From positions 1 to 49,301 of the forward strand of contig JBKPSR010000147.1 in assembly GCA_046735115.1 (NCBI GenBank): a DNA stretch of 49,301 nucleotides, read 5' to 3'. The notes beneath the pieces were generated by a model. It saw nothing but the letters and a program-made list of their open reading frames with translations, was not told where the DNA came from and did no database searches. Shown one piece after another: positions 30,637 to 41,826 of this stretch. Origin of the DNA: JACVRW01 sp046735115. Lineage in GTDB: Bacteria > Actinomycetota > Thermoleophilia > Solirubrobacterales > Thermoleophilaceae. The position numbers and the translations under genes were made by a program. The first letter of the stretch is position 1. Every line of letters starts with the position of its first letter.

Positions 30637-31797
30637 GTGATCCACGCCGCGTCGACGGAGGAGCGGGAGCGGCTCCTCGCGGACTTCATCCGCTACTGCG
30701 AGATCGAGAGCCCGTCCGGGCGCGAGCGCGGCGTGGCCGACGCGCTCATCGCGGAGCTCCGCGGCCTCGGCGTCGAGGTGGAGGAGGACGACAGCGCCGC
30801 CCAGACCGGATCCGACTCGGGCAACGTCCACGCGCTGATCCCGGGGCCCGAGGGCGCGCCGACCGTGCTCCTGTGCGCGCACATGGACACCGTCCCGCTC
30901 GACGGTCCGGTCGAGGTCGTGAGCGACAGCGGCCTGCTCACGAACCGCCACGAGGCGATCCTCGGCGCGGACAACAAGGCCGCGGTCGTGACGATCCTCG
31001 GCGCCGTGCGGCGCCTGCTGCGCGACGGCACGCCGCCGGCCGGCATCGAGCTGCTCTTCACGACCGGCGAGGAGCAGGCCCTGAACGGGGCGAAGGCGTT
31101 CGACGTGTCGAAGCTCACGGCCGATTACGGCTACGTCTTCGACCACGCGACGCCGATCGGCGAGATCGTGATCGGGTCGGCGACGTACTACTCGGTCGAG
31201 GCACGCTTCCGGGGCCAGGCCGCCCACGCCGGGCTCCGACCCGAGGCGGGTCACAACGCGATCGCCGCCGCGGCGCGGGCGATCGCGGCTATGCGGATCG
31301 GGCGGCTCGATCCCGAGACGACCGCAAACGTGGGCCGCATCGAGGGCGGGACCTCGGCGAACGTCGTCGCCGAGCGCTGTTACGTCGAGCTCGAGACCCG
31401 GAGCCTCGACGCGGAGCGCGCCGGCCAGGTGGTGAGCGAGATGGTCGACGCGCTGACCGAGGCGGCGAGCGACTCGGAGTGCGACATCGAGACCTCCGTC
31501 GAGCGCCTGTTCCAGGGCTATCGCCTGTCGCGGACCGCGGCGCCGGTGGAAGTGGCGGCCGCGGCGCTCCGCGACAACGACATCGAGCCGTCCTACGTCG
31601 CGACGGGCTCCGGCAGCGACGCGAACGTCTTCGTCGCGGGCGGCCTCAGCGTCGTGAACCTGGCCAACGGCACCGAGCGAAACCACCAGCCGGACGAGGC
31701 GGTGACGCTGGAGTCGCTCGAGATGATGCTCGAGGTGACGGTCTCGCTGATCAGGCAGGCCGCGCTCGTGGCGGCCCAGACGACGCTCGATGACTGA
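30637..31797 (+). CDS. M20 family peptidase, PepT-like
   Basis: A 386-residue di-zinc peptidase. Metal and catalytic motifs: CAHMDTVPLDG (His ligand and catalytic Asp), GADNKAAVVTIL (bridging Asp), TGEEQALNGA (catalytic Glu pair), VFDHATPIG, and a C-terminal His in ERNHQPDEAVT. The lid/dimerisation domain sits in the middle (RFRGQAAHAGLRPEAG). The set is closest to PepT-like M20B peptidases, which release N-terminal residues from tripeptides. Start GTG 30637. The Nudix gene follows 18 bases downstream on the same strand. Confidence 0.9.
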   Translation: MIHAASTEERERLLADFIRYCEIESPSGRERGVADALIAELRGLGVEVEEDDSAAQTGSDSGNVHALIPGPEGAPTVLLCAHMDTVPLDGPVEVVSDSGLLTNRHEAILGADNKAAVVTILGAVRRLLRDGTPPAGIELLFTTGEEQALNGAKAFDVSKLTADYGYVFDHATPIGEIVIGSATYYSVEARFRGQAAHAGLRPEAGHNAIAAAARAIAAMRIGRLDPETTANVGRIEGGTSANVVAERCYVELETRSLDAERAGQVVSEMVDALTEAASDSECDIETSVERLFQGYRLSRTAAPVEVAAAALRDNDIEPSYVATGSGSDANVFVAGGLSVVNLANGTERNHQPDEAVTLESLEMMLEVTVSLIRQAALVAAQTTLDD

Positions 31798-31815
31798 TCC
31801 CGAGCACGTCGGCTG

Positions 31816-32346
31816 ATGGAGCGGATCGGCGGCGAGGTCGTCTGGGAGGGCCGCATCGGCCGCGTGCGTGTGGACCGCTTCCGCTACGACGACGGCGAGG
31901 AGGCCGAGCGCGAGATCGTGGAGCACCCGGGCGCGGTCGGCGTGGTGGCGCACGATGGGGAGACGCTCTGGCTCGTGAGGCAGCCGCGCGAGGCGGTGGC
32001 CGATCCCGCGCTGCTGGAGCTGCCGGCCGGGAAGCTGGACCAGGAGGGCGAGAGCCCGCTCGACACGGCCCAGCGCGAGCTCGCCGAGGAGATCGGCAAG
32101 GGGGCGCGCACGTGGCAGCACCTGACCAGCTTCTACACCTCGCCGGGCTTCACGGACGAGGAGTGCCATCTCTTCATGGCCACCGATCTCTACGACGAGA
32201 GCGCGGAAGCCGACGAGAACGAGCGGATCGAGATCGTCGAGGTGCCGCTCTCGCAGCTCGACCCGGTGATCCGGGACTGCCGCGACTCGAAGACGCTCAT
32301 CGGCCTGCTGTGGCTGCGGGCGTTCCTGTGCAGCCGCAAGGGATGA
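31816..32346 (+). CDS. Nudix hydrolase, ADP-ribose pyrophosphatase-like
   Basis: A 176-residue Nudix protein resembling ADP-ribose pyrophosphatases: WLVRQPREAVADPALLELPAG, Nudix box LDQEGESPLDTAQRELAEEIG, then SFYTSPGFTDEECHLFMA, which is the ADPRase-type specificity stretch. The box fits Gx5Ex7REUxEExGU except for one extra residue in the first spacer (G-KLDQEG-E); the REL-x-EE-x-G catalytic helix is intact. The GTP/ADP-ribose preference cannot be proved by sequence. ATG 31816. It is the second gene after M20 and precedes xerD by 25 bases. Confidence 0.88.
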   Translation: MERIGGEVVWEGRIGRVRVDRFRYDDGEEAEREIVEHPGAVGVVAHDGETLWLVRQPREAVADPALLELPAGKLDQEGESPLDTAQRELAEEIGKGARTWQHLTSFYTSPGFTDEECHLFMATDLYDESAEADENERIEIVEVPLSQLDPVIRDCRDSKTLIGLLWLRAFLCSRKG

Positions 32347-32371
32347 GGCGAGCGCGCCCGAAGACCGGGGC

Positions 32372-33370
32372 GTGGCGACAATCGAGCAGCCAGTAGTCGA
32401 GCGCCGGTTCGAGCACCTCGTACTCGACTTCCTCGCCTACCTCGAGTTCGAGCGGGGCCTCTCTCGCAACACGCTCGACGCGTACCGCACGGACCTGCTC
32501 CAGTTCGGGCGCTTCCTTGAGGAGCGCGGGGTGTCCGCCCTGGAGGCGCAGCCGAGCGACGTCGCGGACTTCCTGGAGGCGCTCGCCCGCGGCGGGGCGC
32601 TCGGCAACGGACGCCCGGCAGCCCCGGGCGACGGCGCCGGCGCGCGCCCGCCTGCTTCGCCCGCGACGATCCACCGCAAGAGCGCCTGCCTGCGCTCCTT
32701 CTATCGCCACCTTCGCCGCGACGGCCTCCTCGACACCGACCCGACCGCGTCGCTCAGCACGCCGCGCCGCTCTCGCAAGCTGCCCCAGGTGCTCACGCGC
32801 GGCGAGATCGAGAAGCTGCTCTCACAGCCCCGCGGCGTCGAGCCCGCCGCCCTGCGCGACCGGGCGCTGCTGGAGGTCATGTACGCCTGCGGCCTGCGGG
32901 CGTCGGAGGCGATCGGGCTCGAGCTGCTTGACGTGGACGCCGAGGAGGGCGTGCTGCGCGCTCGCGGAAAGGGCTCGAAGGAGCGGATTGTCCCGATCGG
33001 CCAGGCGGCCCTGAAGGCGCTGCGGATGTACCTGGAGCGGGGCCGCCCCGCCCTGGTCAAGGGTGCGCCCGAGCCCCATCTGTTCGTGAACTTCCGCGGG
33101 GGCCAGCTCACCAGGCAGGGGCTCTACAAGATCGTGCGCCGCCATGCCGTTACCGCAGGCCTCGCGGACCGCATGAGCCCGCACACGCTCCGTCACACCT
33201 TCGCGACGCATCTCCTCGCGGGCGGATGCGACCTCCGTTCGGTGCAGGAGATGCTCGGCCACGCCGACGTCTCGACGACCCAGCTCTACACGCACCTGTC
33301 GAGCGAGCGGCTGAAGGACGTCTACTTCCGCGCCCACCCGCGCGCGAACATAGAGGGACAGTCCCTTTAA
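32372..33370 (+). CDS. xerD: Tyrosine recombinase XerD
   Basis: A 332-residue site-specific recombinase that resolves chromosome dimers at dif with XerC. The N-terminal SAM-like domain (LDFLAYLEFERGLSRNTLDAYRT) is followed by an unusual Gly/Ala/Pro-rich insertion of about 22 residues (GGALGNGRPAAPGDGAGAR), then the catalytic domain: Arg in CGLRASEAIGLEL, Lys in KGSKERIVPIG, HxxR in PHTLRHTFATHL, His in LGHADVSTTQ, Tyr nucleophile in LYTHLS. The usual family end is near ...VYFRAHPRA; the last seven residues and stop here come from an inserted palindrome. Start GTG 32372. Its role could be XerC instead. Confidence 0.9.
   Translation: MATIEQPVVERRFEHLVLDFLAYLEFERGLSRNTLDAYRTDLLQFGRFLEERGVSALEAQPSDVADFLEALARGGALGNGRPAAPGDGAGARPPASPATIHRKSACLRSFYRHLRRDGLLDTDPTASLSTPRRSRKLPQVLTRGEIEKLLSQPRGVEPAALRDRALLEVMYACGLRASEAIGLELLDVDAEEGVLRARGKGSKERIVPIGQAALKALRMYLERGRPALVKGAPEPHLFVNFRGGQLTRQGLYKIVRRHAVTAGLADRMSPHTLRHTFATHLLAGGCDLRSVQEMLGHADVSTTQLYTHLSSERLKDVYFRAHPRANIEGQSL
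33354..33366. repeat. AGGGACAGTCCCT palindrome fused to the xerD end
   Basis: A 6-1-6 palindrome encoding the last residues of XerD (E-G-Q-S-L); the T-rich tail after it gives the TAA stop. It has the same design (6-bp arms around a central A) as GGGGTCAGACCCC at 6526-6604. Confidence 0.7.
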
Positions 33371-33373
33371 GTT
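33368..33373 (+). promoter_or_regulatory. -10 box of mutM
   Basis: TAAGTT, which overlaps the xerD TAA stop, with 7 bases to GTG 33381. It abuts the inserted palindrome. Confidence 0.45.
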
Positions 33374-33380
33374 TGGCTGG

Positions 33381-34208
33381 GTGCCCGAGCTTCCAGAGGT
33401 AGAGACGATCCGCCGCCAGCTGGCGCCCGTGGTCGAGGGCCGGCGGCTGGAGCGCATCCGCGTGATGGACCCGCGCTGGTGCGAGCCCGCGCCGCCGGAG
33501 GCGATCGCGGACGCGCTGAACGGTCGCCGCATCGAGCGGATGTGGCGGCGGGGCAAGTACCTCGTGATGTCGTTCGACGACGACGTCCACCTGGTGATGC
33601 ACCTGCGGATGACCGGGAACATGCTCCTCACGGACGACGAGCCGAAGCACACCCGCGTCCGGATGGACCTCGACGACGGCCAGACTCTGCTGTTCGTCGA
33701 CGTGCGCCGCTTCGGGACGGGCGACGTCCTCCTGGGAAGCGACGCCCTCGCCGAGTACTTCGCCTCACGCCTCGGCGTCGAGCCGCTCAGCCCCGACTTC
33801 ACCGCGGAGGCGCTCCGCGAGCAGGCGCGCGGCCGAAAGCAGCCGGTGAAGGCGTTCCTCCTGAACCAGGAGCGGGTCGCCGGCGTGGGCAACATCTACG
33901 CCGACGAGGCCCTTTGGCGAGCGCGCATCCACCCGCTGAGACCCGTGGGGACCCTGCGCAGGCCACAGATCGTGGCGCTGCGCGACGCAGTCGTGGAGTC
34001 GCTGAACGCCGGGATCGACGCCAAGGGAGCGTCGATCGACGACTACAGGCAAGTGGACGGAGCCCAGGGATCCTTCCAGGACCGGTTCCTCGTCCATCTC
34101 CGCAAGGGAAAGCCGTGCGTCCGCTGCGGCACCCCGATCCAGAAGATGCGAGCGGCGGGTCGCGGCACCTACATCTGCCCGCGGTGCCAGAGGCGCCCGC
34201 GCCGCTGA
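33381..34208 (+). CDS. mutM: Formamidopyrimidine-DNA glycosylase
   Basis: A 275-residue Fpg/MutM that removes 8-oxoguanine and FaPy lesions. The catalytic N-terminus PELPEVETIRRQL provides Pro2 and Glu3. Other conserved pieces are GKYLVMSF, VMHLRMTGNML, the H2TH region VAGVGNIYADEALW and the C-terminal zinc finger (CVRCGTPIQKM ... YICPRCQRRP, CxxC-x16-CxxC). Length is standard. The Met is removed to expose Pro2. GTG 33381, with its -10 box in the 3' end of xerD. Convergent with the glutaredoxin gene. Confidence 0.97.
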   Translation: MPELPEVETIRRQLAPVVEGRRLERIRVMDPRWCEPAPPEAIADALNGRRIERMWRRGKYLVMSFDDDVHLVMHLRMTGNMLLTDDEPKHTRVRMDLDDGQTLLFVDVRRFGTGDVLLGSDALAEYFASRLGVEPLSPDFTAEALREQARGRKQPVKAFLLNQERVAGVGNIYADEALWRARIHPLRPVGTLRRPQIVALRDAVVESLNAGIDAKGASIDDYRQVDGAQGSFQDRFLVHLRKGKPCVRCGTPIQKMRAAGRGTYICPRCQRRPRR

Positions 34209-34246
34209 GTCCCCGCCGCGGCCGCGCGGCTGAGCTCCCGAGCGCG

Positions 34247-34513
34247 CTACGCCGCCAGCAGCTCGCCCAGCATGCCCGCCCGGTCGGCCTCCAGCAGCTC
34301 GCGGAAGCCGCCGATCGAGCGCTTTCCGACGACGATCTGCGGGAAGGTCATCTGGCCGGTCAGCGCGACCAGCTCGGCGCGCCCCTCGGGGTCCTTGGCG
34401 AGGTTGATCTCGCGGTAGTCGACGCCCCGCGCCTGCAGCAGCGTCTTGGCCTGCCGGCAGAAGCCGCAGGGCTCGGTTGTGTAGAGGTACACGACCCCGT
34501 TCTCGTCCGCCAT
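34247..34513 (-). CDS. Glutaredoxin
   Basis: An 88-residue glutaredoxin with active site TTEPCGFCRQAK (CxxC = CGFC) and the cis-Pro/GSH region MTFPQIVVGKRSIGGF. CGFC places it with the 'CGFC/CPYC-type' dithiol glutaredoxins. Many actinobacteria use mycothiol and keep such mycoredoxin-like proteins, so its partner thiol is uncertain. ATG 34513 is preferred over TTG 34522. It is divergent from recO with 23 bases between starts. Confidence 0.92.
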   Translation of the reverse strand: MADENGVVYLYTTEPCGFCRQAKTLLQARGVDYREINLAKDPEGRAELVALTGQMTFPQIVVGKRSIGGFRELLEADRAGMLGELLAA

Positions 34514-34536
34514 CCCGGTCAAAGTGTATTTACCGC

Positions 34537-35253
34537 ATGCCCGGCTCTTTTAAGACTGAAGCCATCGTGCTGCGGTCGATTCGCTACGGCGAGGCCGATC
34601 GCGTGCTCCACCTGTACACGTCAGATCGCGGTCGCGTGGGCGCCGTGGCGAAGGGCGTGAGGCGCGTGAAGTCGCGGCTCGGCGGGCGCCTCGAGCCGCT
34701 CAGCCGGGTCCGGCTCGTGATGCACCAGGGCCGCGGCGAGCTCTGCACGATCAGCCAGGCCGACACCGTACACGCCCACGCCGGCCTGAGAGAGCACCGG
34801 GCCGCGCTGGAGCGCGGCGCCCAGGCCTGCGAGGCCGTGCTGCGCCTGCTCGACTCAACCGAGCCGAACCGGCCCGCCTACAACCTCCTCTGCAACGAGC
34901 TCGCGCTGCTCGACGAGAGCCCCGACCGAGCGAGCCGCGCTCAGGCGCTCGCGTTCCGGCTCAAGCTGCTGCTGGCGGCGGGCTTCGCGCCCGAGCTGGC
35001 CTCGTGCGCGGCCTGCGGCGAGACGGAGCACCTCGGCGCCTTCTCGCCCAGCGCCGGCGGAGTCGTCTGCGCGGGCTGCGAGGCGGGCTCGTTTCCGCTC
35101 GGCCATGAGGCGCACGACTTCCTCGTGGAGGCCCTCACGCGCCCGCTCGCCGAGGTCCCGGCCGCGCCAGAGCGCGCGCTCCAGCAGGCCGACCGCGCCC
35201 TGGCAGAGACCATGGAGTACCACGCTCACGTGCGCCTGCGCCGGGTGGCGTAG
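34537..35253 (+). CDS. recO: DNA repair protein RecO
   Basis: A 238-residue RecO, which loads RecA onto SSB-coated DNA with RecR. The N-terminal OB-fold is clear (SFKTEAIVLRSIRYGEADRVLHLYTSDRGRVGAVAKGVRR), followed by a helical domain and a four-Cys zinc cluster (SCAACGETEHLG ... GGVVCAGCEAG). Length is typical. ATG 34537 is the family's usual start. ppdK follows after 50 bases on the same strand with its own apparent promoter. Confidence 0.93.
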   Translation: MPGSFKTEAIVLRSIRYGEADRVLHLYTSDRGRVGAVAKGVRRVKSRLGGRLEPLSRVRLVMHQGRGELCTISQADTVHAHAGLREHRAALERGAQACEAVLRLLDSTEPNRPAYNLLCNELALLDESPDRASRAQALAFRLKLLLAAGFAPELASCAACGETEHLGAFSPSAGGVVCAGCEAGSFPLGHEAHDFLVEALTRPLAEVPAAPERALQQADRALAETMEYHAHVRLRRVA

Positions 35254-35289
35254 ACGCACGCCTGGCTGGGATCGGCGCCCTCCGCGCAA

Positions 35290-35295
35290 TAGATT
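35290..35295 (+). promoter_or_regulatory. -10 box of ppdK
   Basis: TAGATT with 8 bases to ATG 35304. Confidence 0.45.
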
Positions 35296-35303
35296 CTCGG
35301 CCG

Positions 35304-37919
<2,616 letters not shown>

Positions 37920-37947
37920 CGACGCACGACGACTGCGCGTAGAGGTC

Positions 37948-38049
37948 GTGAGACCATCGACGCCCGCTGCCGGGCCGGATTTCGTCAGGGGCTTCCCTCT
38001 CTACCAGCTCTACATCCGCGCAGTCGCCTTCACGCCGCCCACCTGGTGA
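37948..38049 (+). CDS. Possible small ORF or gene remnant, 33 residues
   Basis: A GTG-started frame in the gap between ppdK and dgt, containing GPDFVRGFPLYQLYIRAVAF and ending PPTW. The aromatic-rich composition is unlike random high-GC translation, but no family is recognised and there is no Shine-Dalgarno. The rest of the 150-base gap shows nothing else. Confidence 0.15.
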   Translation: MRPSTPAAGPDFVRGFPLYQLYIRAVAFTPPTW

Positions 38050-38069
38050 AGTGCCACAATCGGGCGCCG

Positions 38070-39041
38070 ATGGCCCCCGAGCTCGCCCGAACCTCATTCC
38101 GGGCGCGGATGGAGCGTCTCGAGGACGAGGCGCTGTCCCCGCTCGCCATGCGCTCGTACCCGGCGGTGCGGGCTCATCCCGAGCCGGACTCAGACCACCG
38201 CACGCCCTTCCAGCGCGACCGCGACCGGATCGTGCACTCGAAGGCGTTCCGGCGGCTGAAGCACAAGACGCAGGTGTTCATCTCGCCCGAGGGCGACCAC
38301 TACCGCACCCGCCTCACGCACACGCTCGAGGCGTGCGGGATCGCCCGGAACGTCGCGCGCGCGCTCGGCCTGAACGAGGACCTCACGGAGGCCATAGGGC
38401 TGGGGCACGACCTCGGCCACCCGCCGTTCGGGCACACCGGCGAGGCGGTCCTGGACGCGTGCCTGCGCGAGCGCTGGGGGAGCGGTTTCCGGCACAACGA
38501 GCATTCACTTCGTGTGGTGGACGTGATCGAGCGGCTCAACCTGACCGCGCCGGTGCGCGACGGGATCCTGCGCCACACGGGGCCTGAGCCGCCCGGGACG
38601 CTCGAGGGGCGGATCGTGCGGTTGGTCGACCGCGTGGCCTACATCAACCACGACATCGACGACGCCATCCGCGCCGGGGTGCTCCGCTTCGAGGACCTGC
38701 CGCGCACGGAGATCGAACTGCTGGGGTCGACGGGCTCGGAGCGAATCGAAGCGCTCGTCGCCGATCTCCTCCGGCACTCGGAGGAGGCGGCCGACATCGT
38801 CCAGGGCGAGGAGGTCGGCAGCGCGATGCTCCGGCTGCGCGAGTTCATGTTCGAGCGCGTCTACCTCGGCCCGAGCGCGCAGGCCGAGCGGCCCCGCATC
38901 GAGCGGATGCTGCGCTCGCTGTTCGACCACTATGCGGAGGAGCTCGGCGACGAGCAGCGGGTGGTCGACTGGCTCGCCGGCATGACCGACCGCTACGCGA
39001 TCCGCGAGTTCGAGAAGCTATCGGTGCCGCAGGGCTTCTGA
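38070..39041 (+). CDS. dgt: Deoxyguanosinetriphosphate triphosphohydrolase-like HD protein
   Basis: A 323-residue HD-domain dNTP triphosphohydrolase of the dGTPase family that lowers dNTP pools. Motifs: SKAFRRLKHKTQVF, RTRLTHTLEACGIARNVARALGLN, the HD pair in GLGHDLGHPPFGHTGE, RHNEHSLRVVDVIERLN and VDRVAYINHDIDDA. The start could be GTG 38046, but ATG 38070 gives the usual length. It is the first gene of the dgt-dnaG-rpoD run that is typical of actinobacteria; dnaG begins 3 bases after its stop. Confidence 0.92.
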   Translation: MAPELARTSFRARMERLEDEALSPLAMRSYPAVRAHPEPDSDHRTPFQRDRDRIVHSKAFRRLKHKTQVFISPEGDHYRTRLTHTLEACGIARNVARALGLNEDLTEAIGLGHDLGHPPFGHTGEAVLDACLRERWGSGFRHNEHSLRVVDVIERLNLTAPVRDGILRHTGPEPPGTLEGRIVRLVDRVAYINHDIDDAIRAGVLRFEDLPRTEIELLGSTGSERIEALVADLLRHSEEAADIVQGEEVGSAMLRLREFMFERVYLGPSAQAERPRIERMLRSLFDHYAEELGDEQRVVDWLAGMTDRYAIREFEKLSVPQGF

Positions 39042-39044
39042 TCG

Positions 39045-40805
39045 ATGGCTCTGTTCACGAGGGACACGATCGACCGCGTCCGAGACGCGGTCGACATGGT
39101 TCAGCTGGTCGGCGAGAAGACCGATCTGCGCCGCGTCGGATCGCGCTGGACCGGGCTCTGCCCGTTCCACGACGAGCGCACGCCCTCCTTCTCGGTGAAC
39201 GCCGGGGAGAAGCTCTACTACTGCTTCGGGTGCGGCGAGGGCGGCGACGCGTTCAAGTTCGTCCAGCTGACCGAGGCACTCGAGTTCCAGGAGGCGGTGG
39301 AGCTGCTGGCGGAGCGCTCCGGCGTCCAGGTCGAGCGCGAGGAGGACGACCCGGGGGCCGAGCAGCGCCGGCGCCGGCGCGAGCGCCTGCATTCGCTGCT
39401 CGACCGGGCGGCTCGCTTCTACGCCGCTTACCTGCGCGAATCCGCGGAAGCCGAGCCCGCGCGTAAGTATTTGGGGTCCCGCGGGCTCTCAGAGGATGTG
39501 CTGGCCGAATTTCGAGTTGGGTACTCCCCGAGCGCTTGGGACCGGATGATCCTGGGGGCGCGGCAGAGCGGGTTCTCGGAGGAGGAGCTGATCGCGGCCG
39601 GGCTCGCGCAGCGGGGGCGCGGCGGCGGCATCTACGACCGCTTCCGAGGGCGGATCATGTTCCCGCTCGCCGACGGGCGCGGGCGGGTCCTCGGATTTGG
39701 GGCGCGCCAAATGGGGGAGGGACGCGGCCCGAAGTATCTAAATACCTCCGAGAACGACGTCTACCACAAGGGTCGCCAGCTGTTCGGGATCGACGTGGCG
39801 CGGAAGGAGGCCATGAAAACCGGTCGTTTCGTGGTCGTCGAGGGTTACACCGATGTGCTTGCGCTTCACCAGATGGGGATACGAGAGGCCGTGGCGATCA
39901 TGGGCACGGCGATTACGCAGGAGCAGCTGGCGGAGCTCGGCAGGGTGGGCGACTCGAACCGCCGCGGCAGCGTGTTCCTCGCTCTCGACGCCGATCGCGC
40001 CGGCCGCGACGCGATGCTGCGGGCCGCCCGGCTGGCCGAGGACAGAGGGATTGACCTCCGGGTGGTCGAACTCCCGGAGGGGAAGGATCCGGCCGACCTA
40101 GCAAGTGAAGAGGGTCCCGCTGCGTTTCAGGAACGAATGCAACGCGCGGCCCCGATGATCGAGTTTCAGGTGCGGCGGGTACTTGCCGATGCTGATCTGG
40201 ACACGCCCGCAGGTAGGGACCACGCGCTCAAGGAGGCGCGCAAACTGATTTCAGCCGTTCCCGAACGGACTGCTACGAGGGACGCGCTCGTCCGCGAAGC
40301 AGCGGACCGTCTCGACGTTCCCGTGGACTACGTGATGGCTCCCGCCCCGGCGCGGCGTCCCGCGGAAGAGGCCCTGCCGCAGCAAATGTCGGCCGGAGAG
40401 CTCGCAATGCGCGCAGAACGCGAGTTCCTCACCCGCTCGCTGTCGAGCGGTGGGCTCGGACGCGAGTACCTTTCTCGGCCGGCCGACGACCAGTTCTCCT
40501 CGGATCTACTCCGCCGCGCCCGCGATCACCTGGTCGAGAACTTCGACGACCCGCTCGCCGCGCTGCCGGGGGACGACCCGGCACTCGGCGCGCTCGTCAC
40601 CGACGTTGCTCTCGCCGCTCAGGAGCGGCCGCCAACCGGCGAGCTCGTCCTGCGGATGAGCATCCTCCAGCTCGAGCAGCGCCGGATCGAGCGGGAGATC
40701 AGGCGCGCCTCGCAGGACGGCGACCACGCGCGCAAGAGCGAGCTGGCCGCCGCCGGGCAGAGGATTCTCGACGAGCTCGGGGCCGTGATGGGGCAGACCG
40801 CATGA
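39045..40805 (+). CDS. dnaG: DNA primase DnaG
   Basis: A 586-residue primase that makes RNA primers at the fork. The N-terminal zinc-binding domain is GLCPFHDERTPSFSVN ... YYCFGCGEGGDAF (CxxH...CxxC). The catalytic core has FRGRIMFPLADGRGRVLGFG, PKYLNTSENDVYHKG, and the TOPRIM acidic motifs in VVVEGYTDVLALHQMG and FLALDADRAGRDA. The C-terminal helicase-binding region is present but diverged. It overlaps rpoD by 4 bases (ATGA), so the primase and the housekeeping sigma factor are coupled. Confidence 0.97.
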   Translation: MALFTRDTIDRVRDAVDMVQLVGEKTDLRRVGSRWTGLCPFHDERTPSFSVNAGEKLYYCFGCGEGGDAFKFVQLTEALEFQEAVELLAERSGVQVEREEDDPGAEQRRRRRERLHSLLDRAARFYAAYLRESAEAEPARKYLGSRGLSEDVLAEFRVGYSPSAWDRMILGARQSGFSEEELIAAGLAQRGRGGGIYDRFRGRIMFPLADGRGRVLGFGARQMGEGRGPKYLNTSENDVYHKGRQLFGIDVARKEAMKTGRFVVVEGYTDVLALHQMGIREAVAIMGTAITQEQLAELGRVGDSNRRGSVFLALDADRAGRDAMLRAARLAEDRGIDLRVVELPEGKDPADLASEEGPAAFQERMQRAAPMIEFQVRRVLADADLDTPAGRDHALKEARKLISAVPERTATRDALVREAADRLDVPVDYVMAPAPARRPAEEALPQQMSAGELAMRAEREFLTRSLSSGGLGREYLSRPADDQFSSDLLRRARDHLVENFDDPLAALPGDDPALGALVTDVALAAQERPPTGELVLRMSILQLEQRRIEREIRRASQDGDHARKSELAAAGQRILDELGAVMGQTA

Positions 40806-41800
40806 GCGAGCAGATCTACGAGGACGACGCTCCCGAGCTCGAGCCGAACGGCGACGGCCCGCGCGCCCAGGCCGACGACCAGGACGACGAGCCGACCGCG
40901 GCCGACCTGTACGACGAGGGCGGCGTCGTCACCGCCGGCCTGCTCGTACCTCCGCCGGAGCAAGGGGCGGAGGACGCGGTTCGGCTCTACCTGCGCTCGA
41001 TCGGGCGCGTGCCGCTCCTGACGCGCGAGGACGAGGTCCGACTGGCGAAGCGGATCGAGCAGAACGACATGGCCGCAAAGAACTCGCTGATCGAGGCGAA
41101 CCTGCGGCTCGTCGTGTCGATCGCGAAGCGCTACACCGGGCGCGGCTTGACGCTGCTCGACCTGATTCAGGAGGGCAACCTGGGCCTGATCCGCGCCGTT
41201 GAGAAGTTCGATTGGCGCCGCGGCTTCAAGTTCTCCACCTACGCGACGTGGTGGATCCGCCAGGCGATCACCCGCGCCCTGGCGGACCAGTCGCGCACGA
41301 TCCGCATCCCGGTGCACATGGTGGAGCGGATGAACCGCGTGGCGCGCGCGAAGCGGTCGCTGATCCAGAAGCACAACCGCGAGCCGACGTCCGAGGAGAT
41401 CGGCGAGCTCGTGGAGATGCCGGCGAAGAAGGTGGAGGAGATCCTGAAGCTGGGCCAGGAGCCGGTCTCCCTGGAGGCGCCCGTTGGCGGCGAGGAAGGC
41501 GACGCCGCGCTGGGCGACTTCATCGAGGACGCCGCCACCGACCGCCCCCTCGAGATCGTGGCGAACCGGATCCGCGATGCCGACCTCGCCAAGGTGCTCG
41601 ACTCGCTGCCATGGCGTGAGCGGCGCGTAATCGAGCTGCGCTACGGCCTGGGCGACAAGGGCCCGATGACCCTCGAGGACATCGGTCACGAGGTGGGCGT
41701 GACCCGCGAGCGAGTGCGCCAGATCGAGTCGAAGACACTGGCAATGCTGAAGAGCTCAGGCGGCGCCGACCGCCTGGCCGGGACAGCAGACGAGGCCTAG
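40802..41800 (+). CDS. rpoD: Principal RNA polymerase sigma factor
   Basis: A 332-residue group 1/2 sigma-70. Region 1.2 (DAVRLYLRSIGRVPLLTREDEVRLA), region 2 (NLRLVVSIAKRYTGRGLTLL, then FDWRRGFKFSTYATWWIRQA, which binds the -10 box), region 3 and region 4 (TLEDIGHEVGVTRERVRQIESK, the -35 binding helix-turn-helix) are all present. The acidic N-terminus before region 1.2 is short, as in RpoD/HrdB-like factors lacking a full region 1.1. Position after dnaG is typical of the primary sigma. No intervening promoter is obvious. Confidence 0.95.
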   Translation: MSEQIYEDDAPELEPNGDGPRAQADDQDDEPTAADLYDEGGVVTAGLLVPPPEQGAEDAVRLYLRSIGRVPLLTREDEVRLAKRIEQNDMAAKNSLIEANLRLVVSIAKRYTGRGLTLLDLIQEGNLGLIRAVEKFDWRRGFKFSTYATWWIRQAITRALADQSRTIRIPVHMVERMNRVARAKRSLIQKHNREPTSEEIGELVEMPAKKVEEILKLGQEPVSLEAPVGGEEGDAALGDFIEDAATDRPLEIVANRIRDADLAKVLDSLPWRERRVIELRYGLGDKGPMTLEDIGHEVGVTRERVRQIESKTLAMLKSSGGADRLAGTADEA

Positions 41801-41808
41801 AGCCGCGC

Positions 41809-41814
41809 TATCCT
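41809..41814 (+). promoter_or_regulatory. -10 box of tRNA-Asn
   Basis: TATCCT ending 12 bases before the mature tRNA 5' end. Confidence 0.4.
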
Positions 41815-41826
41815 CGGCAACGCCGT

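Noticed and set aside
32372..33370. Phage integrase
   Set aside because: Position with mutM and housekeeping genes and the XerD-like catalytic pattern favour the chromosomal dimer-resolution recombinase; no phage genes are near.
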